This document shows, in pieces, positions 1-11,022 of a DNA stretch of 64,000 nucleotides. Made by a program: the position numbers and the translations under genes. The notes under the pieces are model-generated. The model made no database searches. It saw nothing but the letters and a program-made list of their open reading frames with translations, and was not told the DNA's origin. Position 1 is the first letter of the stretch. Each line of letters begins with the position of its first letter. The DNA comes from Parasponia andersonii. Its lineage: Eukaryota; Streptophyta; Magnoliopsida; Rosales; Cannabaceae. Location of the stretch: the NCBI GenBank assembly GCA_002914805.1, contig JXTB01000041.1, forward strand, positions 226,856-290,855, in the 5' to 3' direction.

Positions 1-521
1 GCATTTAATGCAATCTTGGATAGGTGTGTGCATTGGGCAGACCGTCCTAACAGGGCAATGGTTTGTCAAAGTCTCGCCTCTGCTAGGCTCGAACTATAGG
101 GGACAGCAGAATGCAGGTCACGACGATGCCAGGGAAATTACAGTAACCACGACCCATGATTTCTGGAGTAAGTCATGATGAGAAAATGTATTCGATTCTG
201 GGATTGAGAGCTAGAGGGTTCTCAATTCTAGGACTATATATATATATGAGCCATGCGTCCCCCTAAAAAGAGGGATAAAGATATATACAGAGAGATATAC
301 AAAATTTATTAGCAAAAAGAAAAACTTAATTTTTGCTACTCAATCTCAGGAGTAAATATCTGACTTAAGTATCAGAGAGTCTTTGCAGATGACCACCCCC
401 ATCTCTTCGATCCAACTTGAAATCAAAAGGACTATGGGATAGCAAGGATACGTGGACAGTTGGTCGGAACAGCATCAACAATTCGGAGACACGTAGACAG
501 TTGGTAAGAACTACACTAACA
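1..521 (+). repeat. 5' LTR of the gypsy element (3' part only)
   Basis: It matches 11023-11541 base for base apart from scattered, mostly transition-type differences, ending in CTAACA here and CCAACA there. A TATA-like run (ACTATATATATATATGAG) at about 230-248 is shared with the 3' LTR and is the likely sense promoter. The first part of the LTR lies left of the window. Confidence 0.9.
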
Positions 522-524
522 GTT

Positions 525-541
525 TGGCGCCATCTGTGGGA
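525..541 (+). other. Primer-binding site of the gypsy element
   Basis: TGGCGCCATCTGTGGGA begins four bases after the LTR end. TGG followed by a GC-rich run complementary to a tRNA 3' end ending in GGCGCCA is the expected form of a PBS in plant gypsy elements. The exact tRNA is not assigned. Confidence 0.65.
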
Positions 542-614
542 AGTTAGGGCACGAGAGAAAGAGCAAGAGTCTCACTACAGCGCTCTCCCCGAATAAGAAG
601 CCATACGACATTGG

Positions 615-1759
615 ATGGTACCCTCAAGAATGACGACAAGAAGCACACGCCTCGAAGCTGAAGGAAGCTCCCAGGAAGCCCGACCTAGTCTGGAACAAAA
701 GTTGAACCAAATGCGTGTCACCTTGACAGAAGCAAACATGAAGGAGGAGATGGCCCATGAAGCCATCCTAGGTTTAAAAGATGAAGTCGCAGAAGTTCGT
801 AGAGATAATGCCCGCCTTGAAAGGCTGTTAGCAAGCAAGGCCAGGAGCAGGCGAAGGGAGGACTTCGACGAGGAGGTCCAGCAAGAGTCTAGGGGTCAAA
901 ACTACCAAGGGAAGTCTCTGAACCATCTAGAGTACAGATGCAAAGGGAACGACAAAGTTAGACAAGGCCCTTTCGAGTAGGAACGACAGTAGACAGATGA
1001 TACCACAAGAGCCCAGAAGGTGTGTTTCCCGACTGGAAAGAGGAGATGATTGCGGAGTTGAGTAAGAGGCTCGGGGTCTATCACTACCAGACTCCCGATG
1101 ATCTGGTAGAACAGACCGTCTATGGGATAAACCGAACAGCCTTCGCCAATTGGATCCAGCTAGAGCCTAAGCCGAGGGACTTCATGACCCCGACTTTCAG
1201 ACCGTTCAAGGGAAAGACCGACCCCCTCGACCACATATACTATTTCTAGCAGAATATGGCCCTAGAAACCAGGGATGAAGCCAAAACCTGCAAAGTCTTC
1301 TCCACCACCCTGGTAGGGCCAGTCCTGTTTTGGTTCAGACAGCTCCCGGAGAAGTCTATAAATAGGTTTGAAGATTTTTGCAAACTTTTCTTAAAACAAT
1401 ACGCCGGCATCTGGAGGCAGCAGAAAACCATACAAGACCTAGACCAGTTGGAGCAATCTGCGAACGAGTCTCCAAGGGAATATTTGATGCATTTTCTGGA
1501 GGTGATGTCCTTAGTACACAATGCCAACTAGGCCCAAGCCGCAAGCTCGTTCGTTAGGGGCTTGCAGCCAGGATCGATGTTGTCAGACCATCTGCTCTTA
1601 AATTTGCCATATGACATAACCGATGTCCTGAAAAAATCGGAAGGGGTATTTAAGGTACTAGAGAGCCACCATAAAGCACCCAAAGCCTCCACGGCGATAA
1701 CAATGACGCCGGCACAAACCCCGGTCACGCAAGGAGTGAAGAGGCCTACGCCAGCCTAG
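615..1759 (+). pseudogene. gag of the gypsy element (broken)
   Basis: Nucleocapsid/capsid-like Gag, which would package the element RNA. The first piece (615-980) has a charged coiled-coil region with repeated Glu/Arg/Leu. The retrotransposon Gag core follows in pieces at 1022-1249, 1256-1531 and 1562-1759. Visible family words include FRPFKGKTDP, then a region with LFWFRQLPEKSI and a FLKQY segment, all typical of plant gypsy Gag. In-frame stops (for example at 1247-1249 and 1529-1531) and frameshifts separate the pieces. Downstream, 1760-2240 continues as a degraded linker. The reading is clear at the family level, but no intact protein is made. Confidence 0.85.
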
Positions 1760-2236
1760 GAGCCAACTCTGAAGCAGGGAGCCCCAATCCAAGCCGGCCA
1801 ACAAAGTAGCAATAGGAGGAAAATGTTTAAGGACCCTCTACCAAAGTTCGAGCTCAACACGCCGATCGATGTGATCTACCTCCAAAAATAGAGACAGGGG
1901 CATTTGCAAACATCCCCCCAAGTCCGGTGTTCCTGACCATATGAAGAACAGAAGCAGGTATTGCCAATTCCATAAAGATCACAGGCATGACACCATCCAC
2001 TACCGTAGCCTTTACGCAAAGTTATGATGGCGACCCAAGCCGACAAGTTGAAGCAATATGTGAAGGCAGCCGGAAGCTAGTCCAAAAGGGATGCTGCTGG
2101 GTTGGAAAAAGAGAAGTAGACCCAGGCTTCCGAGTCAGAGGAGCAGGCTCTGAGAATAGTCCCAACGATCATAGGCAGACCAGAGCTGACTCAGAGTCAG
2201 GAAGAGAAAGAAAAACACCAGAAGAGAACTGAAGAG

Positions 2237-2704
2237 AGGTTGAAGTGCATGAGGGGCCTAGGACATTCCGTGAATCACCTAACGACGGGAGAGAGCTATG
2301 CCTCAGCTGCCTTCATTGCCTTCACTCAGCAGGATTTGGCCACGGTGCGCCTACCTCATGACGACCCCCTGGTGATCAAGCTGCAGATCGACTCTGTGAT
2401 GGTGGCAAGGGTCTTGGTCAACATCAGAAGTAGTATCAATGTCCTGTTCCTCAGCACTTTTGAGAACATGGGCCTAAATCAGAGCACGCTCAGGCCGAAT
2501 TGTCAGCCGTTGTTCGCCTTTAACAACAGTAAGGTCAACCCCTTAGGCATCGTGACTCTAAAGGTCTGTGCCGCGAAGAAGTGCCTGGACGTAGATTTCA
2601 TCGTCATCGATTGCCAGTCCTCATTCAACGCCATCATGGAGAGAGGGTGGATCCACGCCATGCATAGGGTCACCTCCACCCTCCACCAGGTCCTAAGATG
2701 CTAA
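2237..2704 (+). pseudogene. Retroviral-type aspartic protease region of the gypsy element
   Basis: The open stretch 2240-2704 has the shape of the plant gypsy protease: a beta-rich start (DPLVIKLQID), then where D(S/T)GSS should stand the sequence reads NIRSSINVLF, followed by a NPLGIVTLKV-type segment and a DFIVIDCQSSFNAIMERGW segment. The catalytic Asp is replaced by Asn and the Gly by Arg, so the enzyme would be inactive even if expressed. Upstream, 1987-2232 is the linker between Gag and protease. A stop ends the piece at 2702-2704. Confidence 0.8.
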
Positions 2705-2851
2705 TCGAGGGATGGTACTTACATGATAGACATTAAAGGAGACCAGGCCTCTGCGAGGAAATGTTTTTTGACGGCCTTGAGGGGAACTGATACGAGCACG
2801 AACGTCTCGACAAGGGACAAATAGCAATCAAAGGACCGCCTGTCAGCGTAC

Positions 2852-3520
2852 ATGAAACGGATCGAAGAGGAGTCTGACGGGCCAAAAACCACGATTGAGG
2901 AACTGGTAACGGTCCCTTTGAAAGAAGTAGAACCGGAGAAAGTAATCTTGATCGGAGCCCTACTGCCCGAAGAGGAAAAAATAGCCGCACTCAGTCAGTT
3001 TGTCTCCAAAATGTCTGACCGATGCAAGCCTTTCTTCTAATGCATAAAGAAAAGCCCCACAGATGTCTGGGAGGAGGAGTATGACAAGGCACTGACAAAG
3101 CTCAAACTTTATTTGAGTCACCCGCCTATATGCTTATTCAGCAGTGTCCGAAGTAGCGATCAGCACCGTACTATTCGTCGAGGAGGACAGCAAGTAGAAA
3201 CTAGGGTTTTACACAAGCCGCATGCTCCTAGATGCCGAGACGCTATACAATATGACGGAGAAACTGGTTTTCGCTTTGGTCAACGCTAAGAGGAGACTAA
3301 ACCAGTACTTCGAGGCACACTCGATTACAGTGTATAGAGACTTCCCCATCCGGCAAATCTTGGCCAAACCGGACCTATCGGGACGACTGACCAAATGAGC
3401 CATCAAGCTAAGGATATACGACATCAAGTATCGGCCTCGAGCAGCGAAGAAAGGGCAAGTCACGGCAGACTTTCTAGTAGAAATCCAGTCCTTTGGCGAG
3501 CCACGTGACCCGACATAGAC
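2852..3520 (+). pseudogene. RT linker joined directly to the RT/RNase H C-terminal part; RT core deleted
   Basis: The frame from 2852 starts with the acidic linker that precedes RT in Tat elements (EELVTVPLKEVEPEK, IGALLPEEE) and then jumps, without leaving frame, to KIAALSQFVSK and RCKPFF. In intact elements those words lie after the RT palm, so the palm with its YVDD box is absent. The following RNase H-1 part is recognisable only in broken pieces (DKALTKLKLYLSHPP near 3090; a DIKYRPRAA-like end near 3430). Stops and shifts are frequent. Confidence 0.75.
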
Positions 3521-3539
3521 ACCTCCGGCTCACATTCTT

Positions 3540-4151
3540 TCAACCTGAACCCTCTACACCGAGGGATCCACGAACACCTCGAGGTCAGGTATCAGAATAA
3601 TCCTGCAAATCCCAGCAGAACTCATGGTAGAGAAAGCCTTGAGACTTGGTTTCTAGGCAACGAACAATGAGGCTGAGTACGAGGCGCTATTGCAAGGCCT
3701 TGAGCTGGCTCTGTACTTCGGAGTAGAGAACTTCGCAGTAAGGACTGACTCGCAGCTGATCATGGGTCAGGTCAGGGGAGATTTCGAAATAAAAGAGCCA
3801 AGATTACACAAATACTTCTCTAGGATAATGGGGGCGAAAGCCCGCTTTAGCAACTTCAATATCGAACAAATACCCAGGGAGATGCACCAAAAGGCTGACG
3901 AGCTAGCTAGAAGCACGTCGATCGGGGGGATGCCCAAACACAAAGAGATTCTGCTAGAAGGCAAATACAGAGAGACCCCCGCACACTACGTGTTCACGAC
4001 CGACTCTGAAGACGAAGGCTGGATGAGATCCATCATCCAATACCTGGCGTCGGGAAACCTGCCTACAAACCCCCAAAAAGCAAGGTCGATCAGACTAAAG
4101 GCTGCACAATACTCGATAGTGGGGGCCAACTATACAGAAGATCAACGATGA
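3540..4151 (+). pseudogene. Second (archaeal-type) RNase H of the gypsy element
   Basis: The piece 3690-4151, plus the preceding TNNEAEYEALLQGL words at about 3660, is the RVT_3/archaeal RNase H fold found in Tat elements. Visible residues are the NEAEYEAL helix, the VRTDSQL strand with the catalytic Asp, and the MHQKADELAR helix with the last acidic residue. In intact elements it degrades the RNA strand of RNA/DNA hybrids. The upstream strand carrying the first catalytic Asp (3540-3660) is disturbed by stops. This domain is the best-preserved part of the pol region and the main ground for the Tat assignment. Confidence 0.8.
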
Positions 4152-4186
4152 GACCGATGCTGAGGTGCGTAGGCCCCATAGAGGTG

Positions 4187-5244
4187 TAGAAATTGATGGA
4201 GGAAATCCACGAGGGAGTGTGTGGCAACCACTCTAGCGGGCATAGCCTCACCCACAGGGCCTTAATGGCTGGATACTTCTGGCCCTACATGATGACTGAG
4301 GTGGCCCAGTTTGTCAAGAAATATGATAAATGTCAGAGGTTCGCCCACCTGAAATGCCAGCTCGCAGAAGAGCTCCATTCAAACATAACTCCTTGGCCCT
4401 TCACCAAGTGGGGTTTGGACATCGTCGGAGAGCTTCCCAAGAACCCCAGGGGAAGAAGGTATGTCTTACTGGCCACCGACTATTTCACCAAGTGAGTAGA
4501 AACTGAAGCCTACGCAACCGTCAATAAGGCAAATACGATTAACTTCATTTGGAAAAATATAATCTGCCGATACGAAATCCCAAAAGAGATACATGCCGAC
4601 CATGGCATGCAATTCCAAAATGCCAAGCTTAAGGAGCTGTGTGATTTGTACTATATAAAGCTCAGCTTCTCATATGTAAACTACCCTCAGGAGAACAGCC
4701 AAGCGGAGGCAACAAATAAGGCCATATTCAGCAATATTAAAAAGAACTAGCATGAGGCAAAGGAAGGTGGTTAGAAGAGTTGTCGGCCGTCGCGTAGGCC
4801 CACCAAACCACAGAACGGAGATCAACAGGAAGAACACCGTTTGCCATGGTCTACAGGTCAGAGGTTGTGATCCCGACCAAAATTGGCCTCCCGACCCTTT
4901 ACTCCAAAGTGCTAAGAGACGCCCCATTAAACAAGTAGCAGCTAAGCTGCAACACAGACCTCTTTAGAGAAACAAGAGATATGGCTCTAATCTATCTAGC
5001 CTCGTACCACTAGCGAGCCAGGTCTTATTATGAAAAGAAACTCAACGCTCGTCAGTTTAACGCTGGAGATTAGGTCTTGAAGGTCAGAACTGGAAATTCC
5101 TCAAAGCTAGACTCTAACTGGGTCGGACCCTACAAGGTGATCAAAGTGCTTGACAATGGCGCGTATATCCTAAAAGAACTCAAAATCGAGAAAAGCCTAC
5201 CTAACACGTGGAATGCCCAGCACTTGAAGAAATACTACATGTGA
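4187..5244 (+). pseudogene. Integrase of the gypsy element (broken)
   Basis: The DDE integrase that would insert the cDNA. From 4193 the zinc-binding N-terminus is seen: HEGVCGNHSSGHSL, then CDKCQ-type cysteines (YDKCQRFAH). The core follows, with WGLDIVGELP (first Asp), a stop inside the YFTK region at about 4495, IHADHGMQFQ near 4590 (second Asp) and the PQENSQAEATNKA helix (Glu). From about 4745 a frameshift breaks the part that links to the C-terminus. The C-terminus is readable again at 5040-5243 (NWVGPYKVIKVLDNGAYIL, then TWNAQHLKKYYM) and ends with a TGA at 5242-5244. Confidence 0.85.
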
Positions 5245-5369
5245 GATACATGTAAATGCTATATTATTAAATAACTAGATTCTGAAACAAATCAAGATGT
5301 CTGCTAGACAAACTTATCCATTAGTTTGCTATGTAAAAGGATTTGCCCTTAGTGCCAAACCCCTTAAAC

Positions 5370-6115
5370 TATTCATGCGAACAAAGATCGTACTATAGGA
5401 ATCACATCGTGCAATAAAATATTTGCCAATAGCCTGAGAAAACATACAAGGAGAAATGAGTTGCGCAATAAAATGCTTGCCAGAAGACCTCAATAAAGAT
5501 CGTACTATGGGAATCACATCGTGCAATGAAATGCTTACCGATGGCCCGTAAAAACGTACAAAAAGCAATGAGCTGCGTAATAAAATACTTGCCAACATAC
5601 CTCAATAAAGATCGTACTATGGGAATCACATCGTGTAATAAAATGTTTGCCGATGGCCCGAGAAAACATACAAAGAGTAATGAGCTACGCAATAAAATGC
5701 TTGCTAGCAGACCTCAATAAAGATCGTACTATGGGAATCACATCGTGCAATAAAATGCTTGCCGATGGCCCAAGAAAACGTACGAGAAGGAATGAATTAC
5801 GCAATAAAATGCTTGCCAGCAGACCTTAATAAAGATCGTACTATAGGAATCACATCGTGCAATAAAATGCTGATGGCCCAAGAAAACATACGAGAAAGAA
5901 TGAGCTGTGCAATAAAATGCTTGCTAGCAGACCTCAATAAAGATTGTACTATGGGAATCATATCGTGCAATAAAATACTTGTCGATGGCCTGAGAAAACG
6001 AACGAGTAGGAATAGGTTACGCAATAAAATACCCGCTAGCAGACCTCATTGAAGATCGTACTACAGGGATCACATCATGCAATAAAATGCTTGCTGATGA
6101 CCTAGGAGAATGTAC
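5370..6115 (+). repeat. 112-bp tandem array (7 units) inside the gypsy element
   Basis: The word AAGATCGTACTA recurs at 5384, 5496, 5608, 5720, 5832, 5940 and 6052, giving a period of exactly 112 except for one 108-base unit. Each unit is a dimer: a related (G)CAATAAAATGCTTGCC word appears twice per unit, 54-58 bases apart (for example 5465, 5523, 5577, 5635). Short open frames here on both strands are products of the repetition, not genes. Arrays between integrase and 3' LTR are a known habit of Tat elements. Confidence 0.93.
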
Positions 6116-6189
6116 GAAGGGCAACATGCCACACAACGAAAACTTGTCGCTGACCCTCAAGAAACACCTACATGAAAGGGGAGAATTGA

Positions 6190-6430
6190 GCGATAAGACC
6201 CTCCCAAAGAGCACCTTAGCTACACGTACGCAAAAGATAGACAGGGCCAGGGTCTACCTATTGGAAGTAGACCCTCCCCAGGGAGCACCTTAACTATGTA
6301 TAAGCTAAAGGTAAATGGGGCCTGGGTCTACCCATTGGAAGTAGACCCTCCCCAGAGAGCACCTTAGTTGCGCATGGACTGAAAGTAAACGGGGCCAGGG
6401 TCTACCCATTGGAAGTAGGCCCAGATAAGA
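6190..6430 (+). repeat. 74-bp tandem array (about 3 units) inside the gypsy element
   Basis: GGTCTACC recurs at 6251, 6325 and 6399. Each unit also carries GGAAGTAGACCCTCCCC and GAGCACCTTA. It is a separate array directly after the 112-bp array, with an unrelated unit. Confidence 0.88.
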
Positions 6431-7230
6431 CCAAACACAAAGTTAGAAATTAAAACCAAATTCTGTTTATTACTACTTAAATTACAGAGTGTATGGTCGA
6501 CAGGGACATGTACCCATTATCTCTATCTGTCGGGAATAAGTATTGGACAGACTCGTAAGGACACGTCAGAGTAATAACACCTTATTTGCTCCCAGTGAGA
6601 ACCGAGCTAAGGCCTTTTCTTCTACAGTAATGGGTCTAAGTAGGAGTCAACCAATCCCTAGAGTTGGTTCCTAGCACATTTGCATTTAGGGTCGGAGAAG
6701 TTCAGTCATACGCGCGAATCAAATTCTGCTAAGACAAGTCATAACAGTAATTATACATCCTTAAAGCCGGACAAGCCGGAACTCACATCTCGATCTCCGG
6801 AGCTAATCTTGTCAGTCATAGCACGGGAGAAATTCACTAGTAACTCCAAATCATATATGATTGGGCCAAACCTAGAGGTCGGCCGAACTGCCGACAAGGG
6901 AATGGTATCGTATATGATATCCGTCTCTGGCCACGAATGCGAGCAACAAAAAAAAATAGCATAAACGTGAGAAAAATAAGCAGTTTTTATAATTTAAATA
7001 GATGTTCACAACGAGGGTCAACTTTACACTACACAGTCAGTATTTTTCAAGTACACAAAAGAGCGCAGGTCCCTAATTACCTCTGACATGGGAAGAGATG
7101 CCAACTTCGACACTCGGCCTAGCCTTGGTAGGGAATGACGCGTCAGGTTCAGAGTCATCGCTAGACAGGATGACCGCACTTGACTCTCTGCCAGCTGAAG
7201 CGTCAGGATGAGGCTAACCCTCAGGAACCT
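6431..7230. other. Gypsy internal region without a recognisable gene
   Basis: This links the tandem arrays to the 3' end of the antisense reading region. An open frame at 6680-6964 (+) has no family features I recognise. Confidence 0.5.
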
Positions 7231-7233
7231 CCA

Positions 7234-10200
7234 TGGCTTATTCTAGCAGATTAGAAATAAGCACTATCTCTTTAGTGGTTGAGGCAGACGTGGAAGGCCC
7301 GTCATTCTCTTCGTCAAGCATTTTCAGTACATTAGCTTGGTACACAATGTTAATCTCATCCCCTAACTGCTGCATGTAGTGCCTCACGGAGTAATGGTCC
7401 CTCTCAACACCCTTCTGCTCATCGAACTGCTCTGGCGTCACCACCTCCGTATGGCCCTCAAATTCCTTATTCTCCCAGCCAGACCTATAGCTCTCCACAG
7501 AAAGGATGTCCACCTGCCTCTGGTACCTTATCTTCAGCTTCTCTACGTCTGCCAGCCTATCCCTTAGCACCACTAGCCTTATTCCGCTTACTGCTATGAA
7601 AAATCGATCAAAATAGTGTTAATATCGGCAAGATCTTCGCCGTGCTTGCGAGAAAACTCCACGTGAACTTCCACCAGTTTACTGTGATCCAAATAGAGAT
7701 GTCGGTTTACCTCGTTGGACCGGTCGCGTTTGCGCTGTAGAGAATGGGCCTCTAGCTTGGCTTTTACCTCAACTTTCCTCGCCTCCTTAGCCTCGTCAAA
7801 GGCTCTATTACAAGCAATGAAAGCCAGCTCCATCTCAGCCCTTGTGCTCTGCAGCTCCTGCTCCTTGACCTTGAGCTCGACTTGGGCCAATCTGGTAGCC
7901 TCGGCCTCCGAGCACAGACCCAGGACCTCAGCTTCGAGAGACTAGACCTTCCTCTCTGCCTCGGCCAACTTGGCGACCAGCTCTTCACGTTTAGCCCTCT
8001 CGATGCTCAAAGCATAGGCCACTGCGCTACTGACCCTAGCCTCATCCAGTCTCCGATATAAGTCAAAGTCCGCCCTCAGTGCAGCAGGGGTGACCTCGCT
8101 CTGCTCGGTCACTACAACACGGGCACTCAGCTACCCGATCAGCTCAATGACACGAGAGGAATGGAAAGAGAAGATGGCAGCTAGCTACGAAATATTTAAA
8201 AAAAAAAAAAAGGAGTCAGTGCCCAGCAAAGATGCTGAAAACACGGAGATGACGGCCAGACAAGCCAAACCTACACACCAACAACAAGCCCTATATTCTT
8301 CAGGGAGAGTGCCTCCAGCTCGAACTCCACAGCTAGACCTTCTCCCTGGGCGTCATCCGTGTCCGAAGAATGTGACTCCACCTCGCCGACCAGGAGGACA
8401 ATTTCTCCTCCTATCGAATGCACTCCAGTAGCTTCTTGCGACGCTTCTGAAGTGGCGGAGGTGGGGTTGGTGGAAAACAGGGCATCCCCAGGTGCACCTT
8501 CGGCGATAGCTGAAGGTGGTGCGCCCTTGGCAGAAGGAACTCCCATGACCACTACCACTTCAGCGGTCTCAGCTACCACCTCCCTTAGAGACCTGTCTGG
8601 CTGTAATTTTTCAGTCTTGTCGTGACCAATATGCTCGGACGGGCCACACGTGCAGACCTTCTCCTCCTGATGACGGTCAGGGTTGCCCCGCCATCGTCAC
8701 TATCAGAAGAAAGGGTAGTTCCGCCTCTCTTCCCGGCTGAGCTTTCCTCCTCCTCGGACGGGTCGACTTCGTGACCCCTCTTCATAGGGATCAGGGGAGG
8801 GGAACACAGTCGAGACTTCAGCCTTGGAGCCCCTCGGTTAAGCTTGGCAATCTCTCCAAGGGAGCGAGCAGCACCGGATCTCATACCCACCTTCGAGCCA
8901 AAGCTGGGGCCGGAAGGAGCCGGTGTAGCGAGCTCCCCTGGCAGGCTCGAAGGCGCTCCTTTACCATACACAATGTTTATCATCGGCATCTCTTGAGTCG
9001 CGGGCCCACTTGCGTCGGGAGAAGGTACCACAAGCGCTTCACCCCCGGACACAAACAGACCGTTTAGCTCGTCGTCCGAGCCCATTCTTGGGGCGACAAC
9101 TCCCTGCCCCCCGGCCTCGTCCTCAGAGGACACCACTAGACGCCAACCGACAGGGACTTTTGATCGGGCTCTGTGGACGACGGTTTTCCCCTTGGCCGAG
9201 GAGGGATCAGTCGAAGGGCCAGTGTCCGAACCTGCAAGGGCGAACGATATTATTAGAACGCAGCCATGACCTAATCGACGAAGCCTCAAGACATGAAATA
9301 AACTCACCCCTAACCCTCTTGAGGGCAGCAGCCGCCTTGTTTCGGAACCTAATACACTCCTCAGTCATGAGCTTCACCGCCTCTTCAAGCTCATGGCTGG
9401 TCAGTGCCACCAGGTTGTCGGGGCCTGCCAGCTGGCTCGAGGTCGCGATCTGACGACCCACCATGACAATGCGGCTCTGCTCATCCCAGCAGAACCGTTT
9501 AGATCCGAAACGTCAAGCTGGCTCCAGAGGTGCTTGGAGAAGACCCATGTGTCCAGCAGGAAAAGGAGATGAGAGACCATTCTCAGCATCATGTTCATCA
9601 CCTGAGAATTCAGAACGGCCTGAATATGTCGGCAATCTCCAGAGGATCCGAAGACGACGACCCCCTCTAGCTCCTTGAGCCGCCCCGCTGACAGCCGTGG
9701 CTCAAACCTATTTTCCTCCACAGAGGCTGCGCGAGGCCAAATATCATGTGTAAAAATGGGCAAAGCTCACACAAATCTAAAATTCAAAGCATAACTCAGT
9801 ACTTACGTTGCAGAAAAAATGGGGGGATTTGAAAATACTCCCCGTTTACCCAAGGAGAGCACCACGCCCCTCCGACGATGTACAGCCTGGAGTAAGAATC
9901 TCACTGCTTGTCTAACCTCGGCAAACCCCAGAAAACGTGGCACCCTGGAAGCGGCTAGAGGTAGAAGGTAGAATAAGAGCTCCTTTTGGGGATGAGGGCA
10001 AGCTTGTAGGCATAGAAGACTACCTCCAGGTCGATATGCACGTCGAAAAGGACCGACAGAGCAGAGAGCCCCATCAGGATCATGATCCCATTGGCGTTTA
10101 GCTGCATCGGATGAATCCCTATCAGGCTAAAGAACTGGTAGACTAGGAGAGGAAAGGGAAACCGTAGCCATTCTAGGTGTCTCCTCCCCAGGACGATAGA

Positions 10201-10350
10201 GCCTTCAGGGGCGAAGGGGTGAAGGTACTAGTCTACTAGGCCCTTGACCCATTGTAAGGTGACCCCGCCAGGAAAGCAGAGCTACCTCCTTAATGACCCT
10301 AACTCGGAATCCGCGAAGGGGTGGAGCTCCTGACTCTGGTTTGGAGCCAT
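7234..10350 (-). pseudogene. Antisense ORF of the gypsy element (putative gypsy-type transposon protein with C-terminal coiled coil)
   Basis: Read leftwards on the minus strand from the ATG at 10350-10348 (MAPNQSQELHPFADSELG). Two stops interrupt, then about 10215-9830 gives a globular domain: HLEWLRFPFPLLVYQFFSL, then LNANGIMILMGLSALSVL and VVFYAYKLALIPK. This resembles the plant 'putative gypsy type transposon' domain (PF04195-like) known as an antisense extra ORF in Tat elements. It is followed by an acidic/proline-rich region (about 9230-8600) and a coiled-coil region (about 8060-7600) rich in Ala/Glu/Lys, ending at TAA near 7234. Stops, shifts and probable introns (possible acceptor near 9233) break it. 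Its function is not known. An in-frame upstream Met at 10491 is an alternative start. Confidence 0.7.
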
Positions 10351-10497
10351 TGTCGTAGATGCGATCGAAGAGGGCAGAAGTCTCGAGGAAAAGAAGGACT
10401 TGGGAACCCCAAGATTCGAGAATGCTGGAAATTTCGAAAGAAATGAAGCATGAGCACTTGGGAATTTCGGTAAAGTAAGAAACGAGCGCAAGTGTGG

Positions 10498-10505
10498 TTT
10501 TTATA
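10498..10505 (-). promoter_or_regulatory. TATA box for the antisense transcription unit
   Basis: On the minus strand the sequence reads CTCTATAAAAACC, a near-ideal plant TATA box, 148 bases before the MAPNQ ATG at 10350. This would give a leader of roughly 110-120 bases. The position supports MAPNQ rather than the Met at 10491 as the start. Confidence 0.55.
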
Positions 10506-11022
10506 GAGGGGAAGCTAAAGAGTTTTCCCTAGAGGAGAATAGTGCGAGGAAATCAGAAGCGTTAGAATTTCAAAATTTGAAAAAATCGTGGCACAGGTTA
10601 GCATGTACCGGTACCAGTAATTGGGGACTAATGACAGTAATGAGCCACATGTACCCTTCGAATTAGCAGACCGAAGGCACGATTTCCCCACTTGATGGGT
10701 GCGAATCCATTAAATAGGGAAATGGAGGCAATTATAGGGCCCGCTCTTAAATCATATACTACGTGGACGGTTAAATGGCGGAACAGGTGACAGGGGACAC
10801 ACCATTCGACACGTGTCTAGAAGGACTGCCTAAAAACCACACGAGTCACACATGATACTGTATGGGCCCATGAATTGTCGGAGGCCAAGGTCGCATCCAT
10901 CCCAGACCCTGGATGAGTTCGGCCCAATTTTGTTCTTGCCTCGACAGCTGGGATTTAGGAGCCTCGAGGGTCTTCTGACAGAAGACCATTGGAGGCAGCG
11001 CACTACTCCAGACCCGGACAGG

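Noticed and set aside
5384-6064. Regular repeat units with similar spacing, superficially CRISPR-like
   Set aside because: The units are contiguous 112-bp tandem copies with no unique spacers, inside a plant retrotransposon.
8771-9453. Plus-strand frames within the antisense region of the gypsy element
   Set aside because: They show no family words and the minus strand carries the coherent domain order. They are shadow frames.
10852-11022. Exact start of the gypsy 3' LTR at TGATACTGTATGGGCCC
   Set aside because: The matching part of the 5' LTR is outside the window and no clear polypurine tract precedes it, so the start is left open.
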